Of a DNA stretch of 64,000 nt, positions 52,224 through 61,508 are shown piece after piece. Both the position numbers and the translations under genes were made by a program. Location of the stretch: positions 62,001 through 126,000 of the forward strand of contig CAJMOB010000006.1 of assembly GCA_905214925.1 (NCBI GenBank), read 5' to 3'. The notes below the pieces were generated by a model. It saw only the letters and a program-made list of their open reading frames with translations, ran no database searches and was not told the DNA's origin. This DNA is from Scybalomonas sp905214925. Its GTDB lineage: Bacteria; Bacillota; Clostridia; Lachnospirales; Lachnospiraceae. Position 1 is the first letter of the stretch. Every line of letters begins with the position of its first letter.

Positions 52224-53903
52224 TTATTTCTTCTCTAAATCTTCTTCTGAAAATGTATCTTGAATGGAAGCCCCTGGTGCACACATTGGCCAAACTTTAT
52301 CATCAGAATCCAAAATACATTCAATAACAACTGGCATTTTTGACGTCATTGCCTCCCCAAAGGCTTTTTCAAACTCTTCGATCGTTTCTACGCGCATGGC
52401 CGTTGCCCCTAACCCTTCGGATACTTTCACAAAATCTACTTTGTCATTTAATGTTGTATAAGAATATCTTTGTTCATAAAATAAACTCTGCCATTGACGT
52501 ACCATTCCTAACACATGGTTATTAAATACAACTTCAATAACAGGAATTTCATAACGAGATAACGTTGCAAGTTCATTTAAATTCATGCGGAAACATCCAT
52601 CCCCTGCAATATTAACAACAAGACTATCAGGTTTTCCGACCTTTGCTCCCATAGCTGCTCCTAACCCATATCCCATCGTTCCAAGACCTCCAGAACTTAA
52701 AAAGGTTCTTGGTTTTCTATAATGGAAATATTGAGCAGCCCACATTTGATGTTGTCCTACATCTGTTGTAATAATCGCATTTCCTTTTGTCATTTCATCA
52801 ATTTTCTCAACAATGGCAGGCCCACAAAGCTTTAATTGCTTGTAGGTCACTGGATATTTTTCCTTTAAGCTCTTAATATAGGCAATCCATTCGGAATGTT
52901 TCATAGGCTCGATACGCCGATTTAACTCTTGTAACACACATTTAATATCTCCGATCACACTGACATCGCATACTTTGTTTTTGTTTACTTCCGCAGGATC
53001 CACATCTACCTGTAATATTTTTGCATTTTGAGCAAATCGTTTTGGATTGGCACAGACACGATCGCTAAATCGAGCCCCAAGGACAATTAAAAGATCACAG
53101 TCTGTCACACCTAAATTAGAAGCCTTTGTTCCATGCATTCCAATCATCCCTGTATAATAATCAGAACAGCCATCAAACGCTCCTTTTCCCATCAACGTAT
53201 CACAAACCGGTACGTCTACCTTTTGTACAAATTCTGCTAGCTCTTCACTAGCTCCTGAACAAATCGCTCCTCCCCCTACCATAATATAAGGTTTTTTTGC
53301 CTCTTTTAACATCGTGAGTGCTTTTTGTAAATCGCTTTCTCGAATATGCTTTGTAATCGGCATCACTGGTTCAATTTCTTTTGGTTCATATTCGAATTTA
53401 TCCGCTGTTACATCTTTTGTTACATCCACTAATACTGGCCCTGGACGACCGCTTTTGGCGATAGAGAATGCCTTCCGAATCGTATCCGCTAAATCATGAA
53501 TATCTTTTACAATATAACTATGTTTTACAATCGGCATAACAACTCCTGCAATATCCACTTCTTGAAAACTATCTTTTCCAAGAATCGAAACCGCCACATT
53601 GGCAGTAATTGCTACAATTGGAATCGAATCCATATAGGCAGTTGCAATTCCTGTTACAAGGTTTGTCGCTCCTGGTCCAGAAGTTGCCATACAGACACCT
53701 ACTTTTCCAGTAGCTCTTGCATAACCATCTGCAGCATGAGCCGCTCCTTGCTCATGAGAAGTCAAAATATGCTTAATATCCTGCTGTTTATAAAGAGCAT
53801 CATATACATTTAAAATAGAGCCACCTGGATATCCAAATACGGTATCCACCCCTTGCTCTTTTAAACACTCAATTATGATTTCTGAACCTGTTAACTGTCT
53901 CAT
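52224..53903 (-). CDS. ilvB: Acetolactate synthase large subunit
   Basis: A TPP enzyme condensing pyruvate with pyruvate or 2-oxobutyrate for valine, leucine and isoleucine. The 559-residue protein has the N-terminal GSEIIIECLKEQGVDTVFGYPGG, catalytic Glu in LTSHEQGAAHAADGYA (about 47), and the TPP motif GDGCFRMNLNELATLSRYEIP (about 440). The QMW segment and FAD-binding residues follow biosynthetic AHAS type. No ilvN regulatory subunit follows. It is third in the run leuB-ilvD-ilvB. GGAGGAG lies before the ATG. Confidence 0.95.
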   Translation of the reverse strand: MRQLTGSEIIIECLKEQGVDTVFGYPGGSILNVYDALYKQQDIKHILTSHEQGAAHAADGYARATGKVGVCMATSGPGATNLVTGIATAYMDSIPIVAITANVAVSILGKDSFQEVDIAGVVMPIVKHSYIVKDIHDLADTIRKAFSIAKSGRPGPVLVDVTKDVTADKFEYEPKEIEPVMPITKHIRESDLQKALTMLKEAKKPYIMVGGGAICSGASEELAEFVQKVDVPVCDTLMGKGAFDGCSDYYTGMIGMHGTKASNLGVTDCDLLIVLGARFSDRVCANPKRFAQNAKILQVDVDPAEVNKNKVCDVSVIGDIKCVLQELNRRIEPMKHSEWIAYIKSLKEKYPVTYKQLKLCGPAIVEKIDEMTKGNAIITTDVGQHQMWAAQYFHYRKPRTFLSSGGLGTMGYGLGAAMGAKVGKPDSLVVNIAGDGCFRMNLNELATLSRYEIPVIEVVFNNHVLGMVRQWQSLFYEQRYSYTTLNDKVDFVKVSEGLGATAMRVETIEEFEKAFGEAMTSKMPVVIECILDSDDKVWPMCAPGASIQDTFSEEDLEKK

Positions 53904-53933
53904 GTTTTCTCCTCCTTTTCTATATATGGCTAT

Positions 53934-53977
53934 AGCTTAGAAAAACGACAGACTTTTTTCTATCGTTTCCCTAAGCT
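53934..53977 (-). other. Intercistronic hairpin between ilvD and ilvB
   Basis: Minus-strand stem AGCTTAGGGAAACGATAGA / TCTGTCGTTTTTCTAAGCT with a six-base loop and few mismatches, without a following T-run. It may protect or process the leuB-ilvD-ilvB message. Confidence 0.6.
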
Positions 53978-54018
53978 CTTATTTGTACTATCTTTCTTTT
54001 TCTTATGTTATGACATCC

Positions 54019-55689
54019 TTACTTAGAAGGAACTTCAAGAATCGCTCCCTTGTTACCAGATGTTACCATAGCCGCATATCTAGACAAATATCCAGTCGTC
54101 ACCTTTGGTTTCCTTGGCTTCCAGTTCGCTTTTCTTCTTTCTAATTCTTCTTCGGATACTTTCATATTCAAACAATTGTTTGGAATATCGATAGAGATAA
54201 TATCCCCTTCTTCTACAAGAGCAATTGGGCCACCAACGGCAGCTTCTGGAGATACGTGACCAATAACCGCTCCCCTTGATGCTCCTGAAAAACGTCCATC
54301 GGTAATTAAAGCAACCGAAGAACCAAGTCCCATTCCCATAATAGCAGAAGTTGGATTTAACATCTCTCTCATTCCTGGACCGCCTTTTGGTCCTTCATAA
54401 CGAATAATAATGACGTCACCAGCATGAATCTTACCGCCTTTAATAGCTACAATTGCATCATCCTCGCAATCAAAGACTCTTGCAGGGCCTTCGTGAACAA
54501 GCATTTCATCTGCCACTGCAGAACGTTTTACAATTCCTGTATCTGGAGCTAAATTTCCCTTTAATACAGCAATTCCCCCTGTTTGACTATATGGATTATC
54601 AATTGGACGAATCACATCGGTATCTTTATTGATGCATCCTTCGATATTTTCACCAATTGTCTTTCCCGTTACCGTCAAGGCATCGGTATGTAATAATTGT
54701 TTTTTATTCAGCTCATTCATAACGGCATAGACACCACCAGCCTCATTGAGTTCTTCAATATAAGTACGGCCTGCTGGAGCTAAATGGCAAAGATTTGGCG
54801 TTTTTGCACTAATTTCATTTGCAATTTCCATGTCCAATGTAACACCAGCCTCATGAGCGATGGCAGGAAGATGAAGCATAGAATTGGTAGAACATCCAAG
54901 TGCCATATCCACTGTCATAGCGTTTAAAAATGCTTTTTCTGTCATAATATCTCTTGGACAAATATTATTTCTCACTAACTCCATTACTTGCATTCCCGCT
55001 AATTTTGCAAGACGAATTCTTTCAGAATAAACGGCTGGAATCGTTCCATTTCCTTTTAATCCCATTCCGAGTGCCTCAGTTAAACAGTTCATACTATTGG
55101 CTGTATACATTCCAGAACAAGAACCGCACGTTGGACAAGTCTTCTCTTCCATCTCTTTGAATTCTTCTGCACTCATCTTTCCTGCCGTATAAGAACCTAC
55201 CGCCTCAAACATACTGGATAAACTTGTCTTGCAACCATTTACCTTCCCTGCAAGCATCGGTCCACCGCTTACAAAGATCGTTGGAATATTGACACGAGCG
55301 GCTGCCATTAAAAGCCCTGGAACATTTTTATCACAGTTTGGCACCATAACAAGTCCATCAAATTGATGGGCAATTGCCATCGCTTCTGTAGAGTCACAAA
55401 TTAAATCTCTCGTAACTAAAGAATACTTCATTCCAATATGTCCCATGGCAATTCCATCACAAACAGCGATAGCTGGGAATACAACAGGAGTCCCTCCTGC
55501 CATTGCAACACCTAATTTTACAGCATCTACAATTTTATCAAGGTTCATATGCCCTGGAACAATCTCATTATAAGAACTTACGATTCCAATCATTGGGCGT
55601 TTCATTTCCTCATCTGTATGGCCTAATGCACGGAACAAAGAACGTCCTGGCGCTTGTTGATCTCCTTTTCTTGCGTTATCACTTATCAT
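54019..55689 (-). CDS. ilvD: Dihydroxy-acid dehydratase
   Basis: An Fe-S enzyme dehydrating 2,3-dihydroxy acids to 2-keto acids in branched-chain amino acid synthesis. The 556-residue protein has Fe-S cysteines in VVFPAIAVCDGIAMGH, NCDKNVPG and CPTCGSCSGMYTANSMNCL (about 190), and the C-terminal SGRFSGASRGAVIGHVSPEAA-type loop. It lies 20 bases after leuB and 115 before ilvB, all on the minus strand. Confidence 0.96.
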   Translation of the reverse strand: MISDNARKGDQQAPGRSLFRALGHTDEEMKRPMIGIVSSYNEIVPGHMNLDKIVDAVKLGVAMAGGTPVVFPAIAVCDGIAMGHIGMKYSLVTRDLICDSTEAMAIAHQFDGLVMVPNCDKNVPGLLMAAARVNIPTIFVSGGPMLAGKVNGCKTSLSSMFEAVGSYTAGKMSAEEFKEMEEKTCPTCGSCSGMYTANSMNCLTEALGMGLKGNGTIPAVYSERIRLAKLAGMQVMELVRNNICPRDIMTEKAFLNAMTVDMALGCSTNSMLHLPAIAHEAGVTLDMEIANEISAKTPNLCHLAPAGRTYIEELNEAGGVYAVMNELNKKQLLHTDALTVTGKTIGENIEGCINKDTDVIRPIDNPYSQTGGIAVLKGNLAPDTGIVKRSAVADEMLVHEGPARVFDCEDDAIVAIKGGKIHAGDVIIIRYEGPKGGPGMREMLNPTSAIMGMGLGSSVALITDGRFSGASRGAVIGHVSPEAAVGGPIALVEEGDIISIDIPNNCLNMKVSEEELERRKANWKPRKPKVTTGYLSRYAAMVTSGNKGAILEVPSK

Positions 55690-55709
55690 AATTTTTCCTT
55701 CTTTCTTCT

Positions 55710-56792
55710 CTATATTCTTTCTAAAATCCGATCTCCCATTTCTCTTGTTCCGACCAATACCGTTCCTTCTGAAAAAATATCGCTTGTACGGTATCCTTCT
55801 TCTAACACTTTTTGCACTGCCATCTCAATGGCATTTGCTTCTTCATCTAAGTCAAAAGAATAGCGAAGCATCATAGCTGCGGATAAAATCGTGGCAATCG
55901 GATTCGCAATATTCTTTCCTGCAATATCTGGTGCAGATCCATGGCTTGGTTCATATAATCCAAAGCGATCGCCTCTTAAACTAGCAGAGGATAACATACC
56001 AATGGAACCAGTCACCATGCTTGCTTCATCAGATAAAATATCTCCGAACATATTTTCTGTCAAAATCACATCAAATTGAGCAGGATCTTTTACTAACTGC
56101 ATGGCACAATTGTCCACAAGCATATGCTCTAATATCACATCTTCATAGTCTTTTGCCACTTCTAAAACAACTTCTCTCCAAAGTCTTGAAGAATCTAATA
56201 CATTGGCTTTATCCACACTTGTTACTTTTTTTCTTCTCTTTTTTGCAATTTCAAATGCCCGAATGGCAATTCTTCGAATTTCTTCTTCATTATATGTAAG
56301 AGTATCGGTGGCTGTCTTAAGTCCATTGACATCCTCAGTCTTTCTTTCTCCAAAATAAAGACCGCCTGTTAACTCTCTCATAATGACCATATCAAAGCCT
56401 TTTTTTGAAATTTCTTCTTTTAATGGACACGCACTAGCCAATTCCTTATAGAGATAGGCAGGACGCATATTGGCAAACAGACCTAATTCCTTACGTATTT
56501 TTAATAAGCCTGCTTCTGGTCTCAGCTGAGGAGGCAATTGATACCATGGAGAAGTTGTCGTATCCCCACCAATAGAACCCATTAAAACAGCTTGGCTTTT
56601 CTTAGCAACTTCTAACGCTTCATCAGAAAGAGGAACACCATAAGCATCAATGGAAGCCCCTCCTAGAAGAATTGGCTCATAAAGAAATTGATGTCCAAAT
56701 TTTTCCCCAACTTTATCCAATACTTTCATTGCCTCATCTACAATTTCTGGGCCAATTCCATCACCTTTAATGACTGCAATATTACAATTCAT
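55710..56792 (-). CDS. leuB: 3-Isopropylmalate dehydrogenase
   Basis: It oxidises and decarboxylates 3-isopropylmalate in leucine synthesis. The 360-residue protein shows IAVIKGDGIGPEIVDEA, the substrate-binding Arg region ELTGGLYFGER, VDKANVLDSSRLWREVV, and the metal/NAD region NMFGDILSDEASM with GLYEPSHGSAPDIAGKNIANP. First gene of leuB-ilvD-ilvB, divergent from a LysR gene and next to paired inverted repeats. leuA, leuC and leuD are absent here. AGGAGG lies before the ATG. Confidence 0.96.
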   Translation of the reverse strand: MNCNIAVIKGDGIGPEIVDEAMKVLDKVGEKFGHQFLYEPILLGGASIDAYGVPLSDEALEVAKKSQAVLMGSIGGDTTTSPWYQLPPQLRPEAGLLKIRKELGLFANMRPAYLYKELASACPLKEEISKKGFDMVIMRELTGGLYFGERKTEDVNGLKTATDTLTYNEEEIRRIAIRAFEIAKKRRKKVTSVDKANVLDSSRLWREVVLEVAKDYEDVILEHMLVDNCAMQLVKDPAQFDVILTENMFGDILSDEASMVTGSIGMLSSASLRGDRFGLYEPSHGSAPDIAGKNIANPIATILSAAMMLRYSFDLDEEANAIEMAVQKVLEEGYRTSDIFSEGTVLVGTREMGDRILERI

Positions 56793-56865
56793 ATTGTGTT
56801 CCTCCTTTTGACTTTTCTTTCTTTTTTTTCTGTTATTTTATCACACTTTTTGATATAATAGAAGA

Positions 56866-56900
56866 TAGTTATTTTATATAACTGATATAACTGTTAGTTA
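56866..56900. promoter_or_regulatory. Paired inverted repeats between leuB and lysR
   Basis: AGTTAT-TTTAT-ATAACT (56866-56882) and ATAACT-GTT-AGTTAT (56886-56900) share the half-site ATAACT/AGTTAT. They lie in the divergent promoter region; a TATAAT at 56904-56909 fits the lysR direction and TATTAT near 56855 the leuB direction. This is the arrangement expected of LysR-type operators; binding is inferred. Confidence 0.7.
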
Positions 56901-57005
56901 TTTCTATAATGATTCGAAAGGAATTCATTTTTTTCTTATTATTTATCGTATCCTATTCATTTTATTTTTTCATTATATCATTTTTTATTAAGAGGTGATT
57001 CATTT

Positions 57006-57917
57006 ATGGAACAAACACTTTCACTTTATAAAATTTTTAATACTGTCGCAAAAACAGGTAATATCTCTCATGCTGGAAAGGAACTCTATATTAGTCAACC
57101 AGCTATTAGCAAATCTATTAGCCATTTAGAAGAACAATTAGGCGTTATTTTGTTTATTCGAACGTCTCGTGGGGTAAAATTAACTCCAGAAGGCCAAGTT
57201 CTTTATGAACATACAAAATCTGCCTTTGATACCATTTATCAAGGAGAAGAACGCTTAAGAAAAATGCAAGAACTTGGCATGGGCGAAATTCATATCGGTG
57301 TCACAACCACTCTTTGTAAGTTTATTTTAATCCCAATTTTAAAAGGATTTTTACAAAAATATCCCCATGTTAAAATAACAATCGACTGCCAATCAACAGC
57401 AGAAACGATTTCTCTATTAGAGAACGGACAGTTAGATCTTGGTTTATTGATTACACCTTCGTCCAATAAAACATTGTCCTTTTATCCCTATACAGAGATT
57501 GAAGATATTTTTGTCTGTACGAATACTTACTTAAACCATTTAAAAGAGCGATTTCCAGACAAAGAACGAGAAATTGATCTATTCTCGGCTGCCCATTTGA
57601 TGATGCTTGATAAATCCAATGTGACAAGACAACATCTCGATCACTATTTTGATTCCCTATCGATTGAAACAAAAGCGATTTTAGAAGTGACCGATATGGA
57701 ATTATTAATCGATTTTGCAAAAATTGGAATGGGAATTTCAGGTGTTGTCAAAGAATTTGTCACAAGAGAACTAGAAACTGGAGAATTGATGGAATTTCCA
57801 ATTCCATTTTCTATTCCAAAACGTATTGTCTCTTTTGCCCACCATAAATCGGCAACTAATTCTACAGCAGTCCAAAATTTTCTCTCCTTCATCACCGAAA
57901 AAAAAACCTTCGAATAA
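57006..57917 (+). CDS. LysR-family transcriptional regulator
   Basis: A 303-residue LTTR. The N-terminal winged helix-turn-helix spans 1-65 (NISHAGKELYISQPAISKSISHLEEQLG). A periplasmic-binding-like effector domain follows (GEIHIGVTTTLCKFILIPILKGF to the end). It is divergent from leuB, so it most likely controls leuB-ilvD-ilvB in response to a branched-chain pathway intermediate. The effector is unknown. An AGAGGTG ribosome binding site precedes the ATG. Confidence 0.9.
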   Translation: MEQTLSLYKIFNTVAKTGNISHAGKELYISQPAISKSISHLEEQLGVILFIRTSRGVKLTPEGQVLYEHTKSAFDTIYQGEERLRKMQELGMGEIHIGVTTTLCKFILIPILKGFLQKYPHVKITIDCQSTAETISLLENGQLDLGLLITPSSNKTLSFYPYTEIEDIFVCTNTYLNHLKERFPDKEREIDLFSAAHLMMLDKSNVTRQHLDHYFDSLSIETKAILEVTDMELLIDFAKIGMGISGVVKEFVTRELETGELMEFPIPFSIPKRIVSFAHHKSATNSTAVQNFLSFITEKKTFE

Positions 57918-57964
57918 CTCTACCTTTTCTCGGAAATACTATGAGAGAAAGGAGGGCAAAATAA

Positions 57965-58177
57965 ATGGGAAGTAAAATTTTAAACTATATTGCTTTAACA
58001 CTCACCATTATTGGTGCCATCAACTGGGGACTTATTGGTCTTATTCGATTTAACCTCGTGTCATTTTTATTTGGAGATCTCTCTTGGATTTCCCGCATTA
58101 TCTACATCCTTGTGGGAATCAGTGGTATCTACTTGCTAACATTCTTTGGATTTATCAACGATTCTTCTGAATCTTAA
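57965..58177 (+). CDS. DUF378 membrane protein
   Basis: A 70-residue protein with two transmembrane helices (about residues 5-28 and 42-62) and the family core ALTLTIIGAINWGLIGL, which identifies DUF378 (YuzA-like). Function unknown. AAGGAGG lies nine bases before the ATG. It is 47 bases downstream of the LysR gene and could be cotranscribed; a strong terminator follows. Confidence 0.88.
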   Translation: MGSKILNYIALTLTIIGAINWGLIGLIRFNLVSFLFGDLSWISRIIYILVGISGIYLLTFFGFINDSSES

Positions 58178-58196
58178 ATGAATCTTTTACAACATG

Positions 58197-58246
58197 AAAA
58201 AGACTGTTGCTTTTGGGAAATGTTTTCCAAAAACAACAGTCTTTTT
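58197..58246 (+). terminator. Terminator after the DUF378 gene
   Basis: Stem AAAAAGACTGTTG / CAACAGTCTTTTT with further pairing in the loop, and T-runs on both strands. It could also stop the convergent feo transcript. Confidence 0.85.
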
Positions 58247-58269
58247 TCTATGTTTTTTCTCTATTCAAC

Positions 58270-58428
58270 TTAAGAATTTTTATGGTTTCCATGGCATAAA
58301 GAAGCGCTAGCACAGCTACTGCAACCACAGCCACAGCCACCTTTTCCATTTTTCTTATCTTTTCTCATACTTCTTATAATAAGTCCGACGATAAGAAGGA
58401 GAATCAGTCCTACAAATAATGTTCCCAT
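58270..58428 (-). CDS. FeoB-associated Cys-rich membrane protein
   Basis: A 52-residue protein, too short for ordinary ORF calls. One membrane helix (residues 4-18, LFVGLILLLIVGLII) is followed by a basic stretch and a Cys-rich tail (GCGCGCSSCA, then LCHG). This is the FeoB-associated Cys-rich membrane protein (PF12669) pattern, sometimes compared with FeoC. It directly follows feoB (20 bases) and probably takes part in or stabilises ferrous iron uptake. AGGAGG lies six bases before the ATG. Confidence 0.9.
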   Translation of the reverse strand: MGTLFVGLILLLIVGLIIRSMRKDKKNGKGGCGCGCSSCASASLCHGNHKNS

Positions 58429-58447
58429 GCCATACCTCCTTTATTTT

Positions 58448-60586
58448 TTATGCTCTTGCACCAACTCTTACTTTTGTTTTCAGAGTATTGTTTTCTTTCT
58501 GTGGACGAACAAGCATATAGATGAAGAAAGCAATAATTGCAAAAGCGACTACCGTAAAGATTCCAAAAGAACCTGTTGTAATTAATGTTCCAATTTGATA
58601 AATGCAAAGTGCGACTGCATAAGCAAAGATACATTGATATCCAATAGCAAACCATGTCCATTTTGCATTATTCATTTCACGACGAATAGCTCCGATAGCA
58701 GCAAAACAAGGGGCACATAATAAGTTAAATACTAAGAATGCATAAGCAGCAACTGTTGTATAACTAGAAGCTAACATTCCCCATACTTCTTTACCATCTT
58801 CTGCAACTTCATTAAAGTGATATAAAATACCAAATGTTTGAACAACATTCTCTTTTGCAACAAGTCCTGTAATTGCTGCCACAGTGGCTCTCCAATCTCC
58901 AAATCCAAGAGGAGTAAAGATCCAAGCGATAGCACTACCGATTTTTGCAAGGAATCCATCGGATAAATCTTCTACCATTCCGATATGTCCATCTACAATA
59001 CCTACCTTTGATGTAAACCATACAAAGATAGAAGATAAAAGAATAATCGTTCCTGCCTTTTTAATAAAGGACCAGCCACGTTCCCACATGCTTCTTAAAA
59101 CGTTCATAACAGTAGGCATATGGTATGCTGGTAACTCCATAACGAATGGAGCTGGATCTCCAGAAAACATTTTTGTTTTCTTTAAAATAATACCTGAAAT
59201 AATAATAGCGGCAACACCTACGAAGTAAGCACTTGGTGCAACCCACCAGGCTCCATCAAAAAGCGCTCCTGCGATTAAAGCGATGATTGGTAGCTTTGCA
59301 CTACAAGGAATAAATGTGGTTGTCATAATTGTCATCTTACGGTCACGGTCATTTTCAATTGTTCTAGATGCCATAACACCTGGAACTCCACATCCTGTAC
59401 CGATTAACATGGGAATAAAAGATTTTCCTGATAAACCAAATCTACGGAAAATACGGTCCATAATAAAGGCGATACGTGCCATATATCCACAAGATTCAAG
59501 AATTGCTAAGAAGAAGAACAATACTAACATCTGTGGTACGAATCCAAGAACAGCACCAACACCAGCTATAATACCATCTTGAATTAAACTAGAAAGCCAA
59601 GGTGCACAGTTAACAGCGTTTAAAAAGTTATCTACAGCATTTGGAACAATTTCACCAAATAGTACATCGTTTGTCCAGTCTGTTGCCATAGTACCAACGG
59701 TTGAAATGGAAATGTAATATACAAGTCCCATAATAACAGCAAAGATTGGAAGGGCAAGGAAACGGTTCGTCACGATCTGGTCAATTTTATCGGATGTTGT
59801 CATCTTTCCTTTGCTATTTTTTGTACAACATTTTTCAATAATGGATGAAATATAAGTGTAACGTTCGTTTGTGATAATACTTTCGGAATCATCATCTAAC
59901 TTATCTTCTAAAGAAGTGATAATCGCTTCCACGTCAACAGGACTTGTCAATTGTTCTACAATCTTACTGTCACGTTCAAACAACTTAATTGCAAAGAAAC
60001 GTCTCTTTTCTTCTGCTATATTAGGAATTTTATCTTCGATAAGTTCTAACGTCTGTTCTACTTCTTCATCAAATTTATGTACTGGTACGGAACGCTTTGC
60101 ACTAGCAATGGAAATCGCTTTTTCCGCTGCCTTCATGACATTTGTTCCCTTTAACGCTGATATTTCAATGACTGGACAACCAAGTTTCTTCTCAAGCTCA
60201 TTAATGTGAACTTGATCTCCATTTTTTTGTACAACGTCCATCATATTAACCGCCATCACAACTGGAATTCCAAGCTCCATAAGCTGTGTGGATAAGTAAA
60301 GATTACGCTCTAAGTTAGTACCATCTACAATATTTAAAATGGCATCTGGTTGTTCATTGAGCAAGTAATTTCTCGCTACTACTTCTTCTAGCGTATATGG
60401 AGAAAGAGAATAAATTCCTGGAAGGTCTGTAATAATAACTTCTTTATGACCTTTTAATTTTCCCTCTTTCTTTTCTACTGTTACTCCAGGCCAGTTTCCT
60501 ACAAACTGGTTGGATCCTGTTAAAGCATTAAATAATGTCGTCTTCCCACAGTTTGGGTTTCCGGCAAGTGCAATTTTAATTGACAT
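58448..60586 (-). CDS. feoB: Ferrous iron transporter B
   Basis: A 712-residue Fe2+ importer. The cytosolic G domain (1-165) has P-loop GNPNCGKTT (9-17), G3 DLPGIYSL and G4 NMMD; a GDI-like spacer follows to about 255. The polytopic membrane domain contains the conserved Cys-bearing segments IGTGCGVPGVMASR and FIPCSAKLPI. The ATG at 60586 is preferred; the upstream ATG at 60604 lies in the GGGAGG ribosome binding site. It is flanked by feoA and a Cys-rich protein, with DtxR-type boxes just upstream. Confidence 0.96.
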   Translation of the reverse strand: MSIKIALAGNPNCGKTTLFNALTGSNQFVGNWPGVTVEKKEGKLKGHKEVIITDLPGIYSLSPYTLEEVVARNYLLNEQPDAILNIVDGTNLERNLYLSTQLMELGIPVVMAVNMMDVVQKNGDQVHINELEKKLGCPVIEISALKGTNVMKAAEKAISIASAKRSVPVHKFDEEVEQTLELIEDKIPNIAEEKRRFFAIKLFERDSKIVEQLTSPVDVEAIITSLEDKLDDDSESIITNERYTYISSIIEKCCTKNSKGKMTTSDKIDQIVTNRFLALPIFAVIMGLVYYISISTVGTMATDWTNDVLFGEIVPNAVDNFLNAVNCAPWLSSLIQDGIIAGVGAVLGFVPQMLVLFFFLAILESCGYMARIAFIMDRIFRRFGLSGKSFIPMLIGTGCGVPGVMASRTIENDRDRKMTIMTTTFIPCSAKLPIIALIAGALFDGAWWVAPSAYFVGVAAIIISGIILKKTKMFSGDPAPFVMELPAYHMPTVMNVLRSMWERGWSFIKKAGTIILLSSIFVWFTSKVGIVDGHIGMVEDLSDGFLAKIGSAIAWIFTPLGFGDWRATVAAITGLVAKENVVQTFGILYHFNEVAEDGKEVWGMLASSYTTVAAYAFLVFNLLCAPCFAAIGAIRREMNNAKWTWFAIGYQCIFAYAVALCIYQIGTLITTGSFGIFTVVAFAIIAFFIYMLVRPQKENNTLKTKVRVGARA

Positions 60587-60607
60587 CTCTTTGTTTCCTC
60601 CCATTTC

Positions 60608-60640
60608 GTTAGTGGTAACTTACAGTTAGCCATTTCTAAC
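60608..60640. promoter_or_regulatory. Iron boxes upstream of feoB
   Basis: GTTAG-CCATTT-CTAAC (60625-60640), with a second short palindrome GTTA-GTGG-TAAC (60608-60619) beside it. The same GTTAG-N6-CTAAC pattern recurs twice upstream of the first feoA. It resembles DtxR/IdeR operators. Confidence 0.75.
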
Positions 60641-60698
60641 CCTCTATTGTTATAAAAGAACCTGTTTCCAGATTCCTATTATAAGCAGTATCGGTTGT

Positions 60699-60920
60699 TT
60701 ATTGTACTTCAATCATCTCAGCATCTGCTTTTCGTAGAGATAATTCATATCCACGTATATTTACTTCAATCGGATCTCCAAGAGGTGCAACTTTACGAAT
60801 AAAAACTTCAACACCTTTGGTAATTCCCATATCCATAATACGACGTTTTATCGCTCCTTCACCATGGAGTTTTACCACCTTCACTGTAGTACCGCATTTG
60901 GCTTCCTTTAATGTATTCAT
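60699..60920 (-). CDS. feoA: FeoA domain protein (second copy)
   Basis: A 73-residue SH3-like FeoA protein that supports FeoB. Its core reads AIKRRIMDMGITKGVEVFIRKVAPLGDPIEVNIRGYELSLRK, with the LGDPI segment typical of FeoA. The ATG at 60920 follows AGGAG; a longer frame to 60995 lacks support. It lies directly upstream of feoB and downstream of another feoA; tandem feoA genes are common in Clostridia. Confidence 0.93.
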   Translation of the reverse strand: MNTLKEAKCGTTVKVVKLHGEGAIKRRIMDMGITKGVEVFIRKVAPLGDPIEVNIRGYELSLRKADAEMIEVQ

Positions 60921-61045
60921 CGCCTTTTCTCCTTTCCCATATTTTCTAGATTTTATAAAATCAAAAGATAACATCGCCTTTTCGTTCGTGGGCAATCGTC
61001 TCTTTCCAATTTTTTATTTTCGTTCTCTTTTTATTGAACCGCACA

Positions 61046-61084
61046 AATAATCACAAAAAATTATAAAAATTTCTTGTGATTATA
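61046..61084 (-). other. Hairpin at the end of the first feoA
   Basis: AATAATCACAA / TTGTGATTAT arms overlap the stop codon of the first feoA. AT-rich, T-poor tail: a weak terminator or mRNA end-protection structure. Confidence 0.45.
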
Positions 61085-61289
61085 TCATAATCTTACTGGC
61101 CATCTCTTGACTAATAGCTACTCTTGAATCTTTTACATTGACGATTACATTTCCTCCATTTTTGGAAATTAAAATCACTTCGCCACCAATTACAAAGCCA
61201 AGTGTTTCTAAAAAGCGTCTTGTATCTTCTCTTCCACCGACTCTCTTAATACAGTTCACTTCTCCTGGTATTGCCATTGACAAAGGCAT
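61080..61289 (-). CDS. feoA: FeoA domain protein (first copy)
   Basis: A 69-residue FeoA-type protein (MPLSMAIPGEVNCIKRV start; FLETLGFVIGGEVILISK; IVNVKDSRVAISQEMASKIMI end). It differs clearly from the second copy, so the two likely have separate roles in the FeoB complex. AAGGAAG lies before the ATG. First gene of the iron operon, under a promoter with an embedded DtxR-type box. Confidence 0.92.
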   Translation of the reverse strand: MPLSMAIPGEVNCIKRVGGREDTRRFLETLGFVIGGEVILISKNGGNVIVNVKDSRVAISQEMASKIMI

Positions 61290-61319
61290 ACTAACACTTC
61301 CTTTCTTCTGTATTCATTA

Positions 61320-61335
61320 GTTAGCCATAGCTAAT
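61320..61335. promoter_or_regulatory. Iron box, promoter-distal
   Basis: GTTAG-CCATAG-CTAAT, between the promoter and the first feoA start; one of three related sites. Confidence 0.7.
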
Positions 61336-61344
61336 TACATATTA

Positions 61345-61373
61345 AAGTTAGCACTTACTAACCTATTTGTCAA
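61345..61373 (-). promoter_or_regulatory. feo promoter with embedded iron box
   Basis: Minus strand TTGACA, 17 nt, TAACTT. The palindrome GTTAG-CACTTA-CTAAC (61347-61362) fills the space between -35 and -10, so a bound repressor would exclude RNA polymerase. Confidence 0.8.
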
Positions 61374-61508
61374 GGAATTTTTTTCATTTTTTGCTAATTT
61401 TCTTGAAAATTAATAAGCCTAGCTTGAAAATATGTTTTTAAATATGTTATAATAAATTTATCATTTAAAAATGGATAAAAAAAGATTAAATGCTGAAAGG
61501 GTTTTGTA

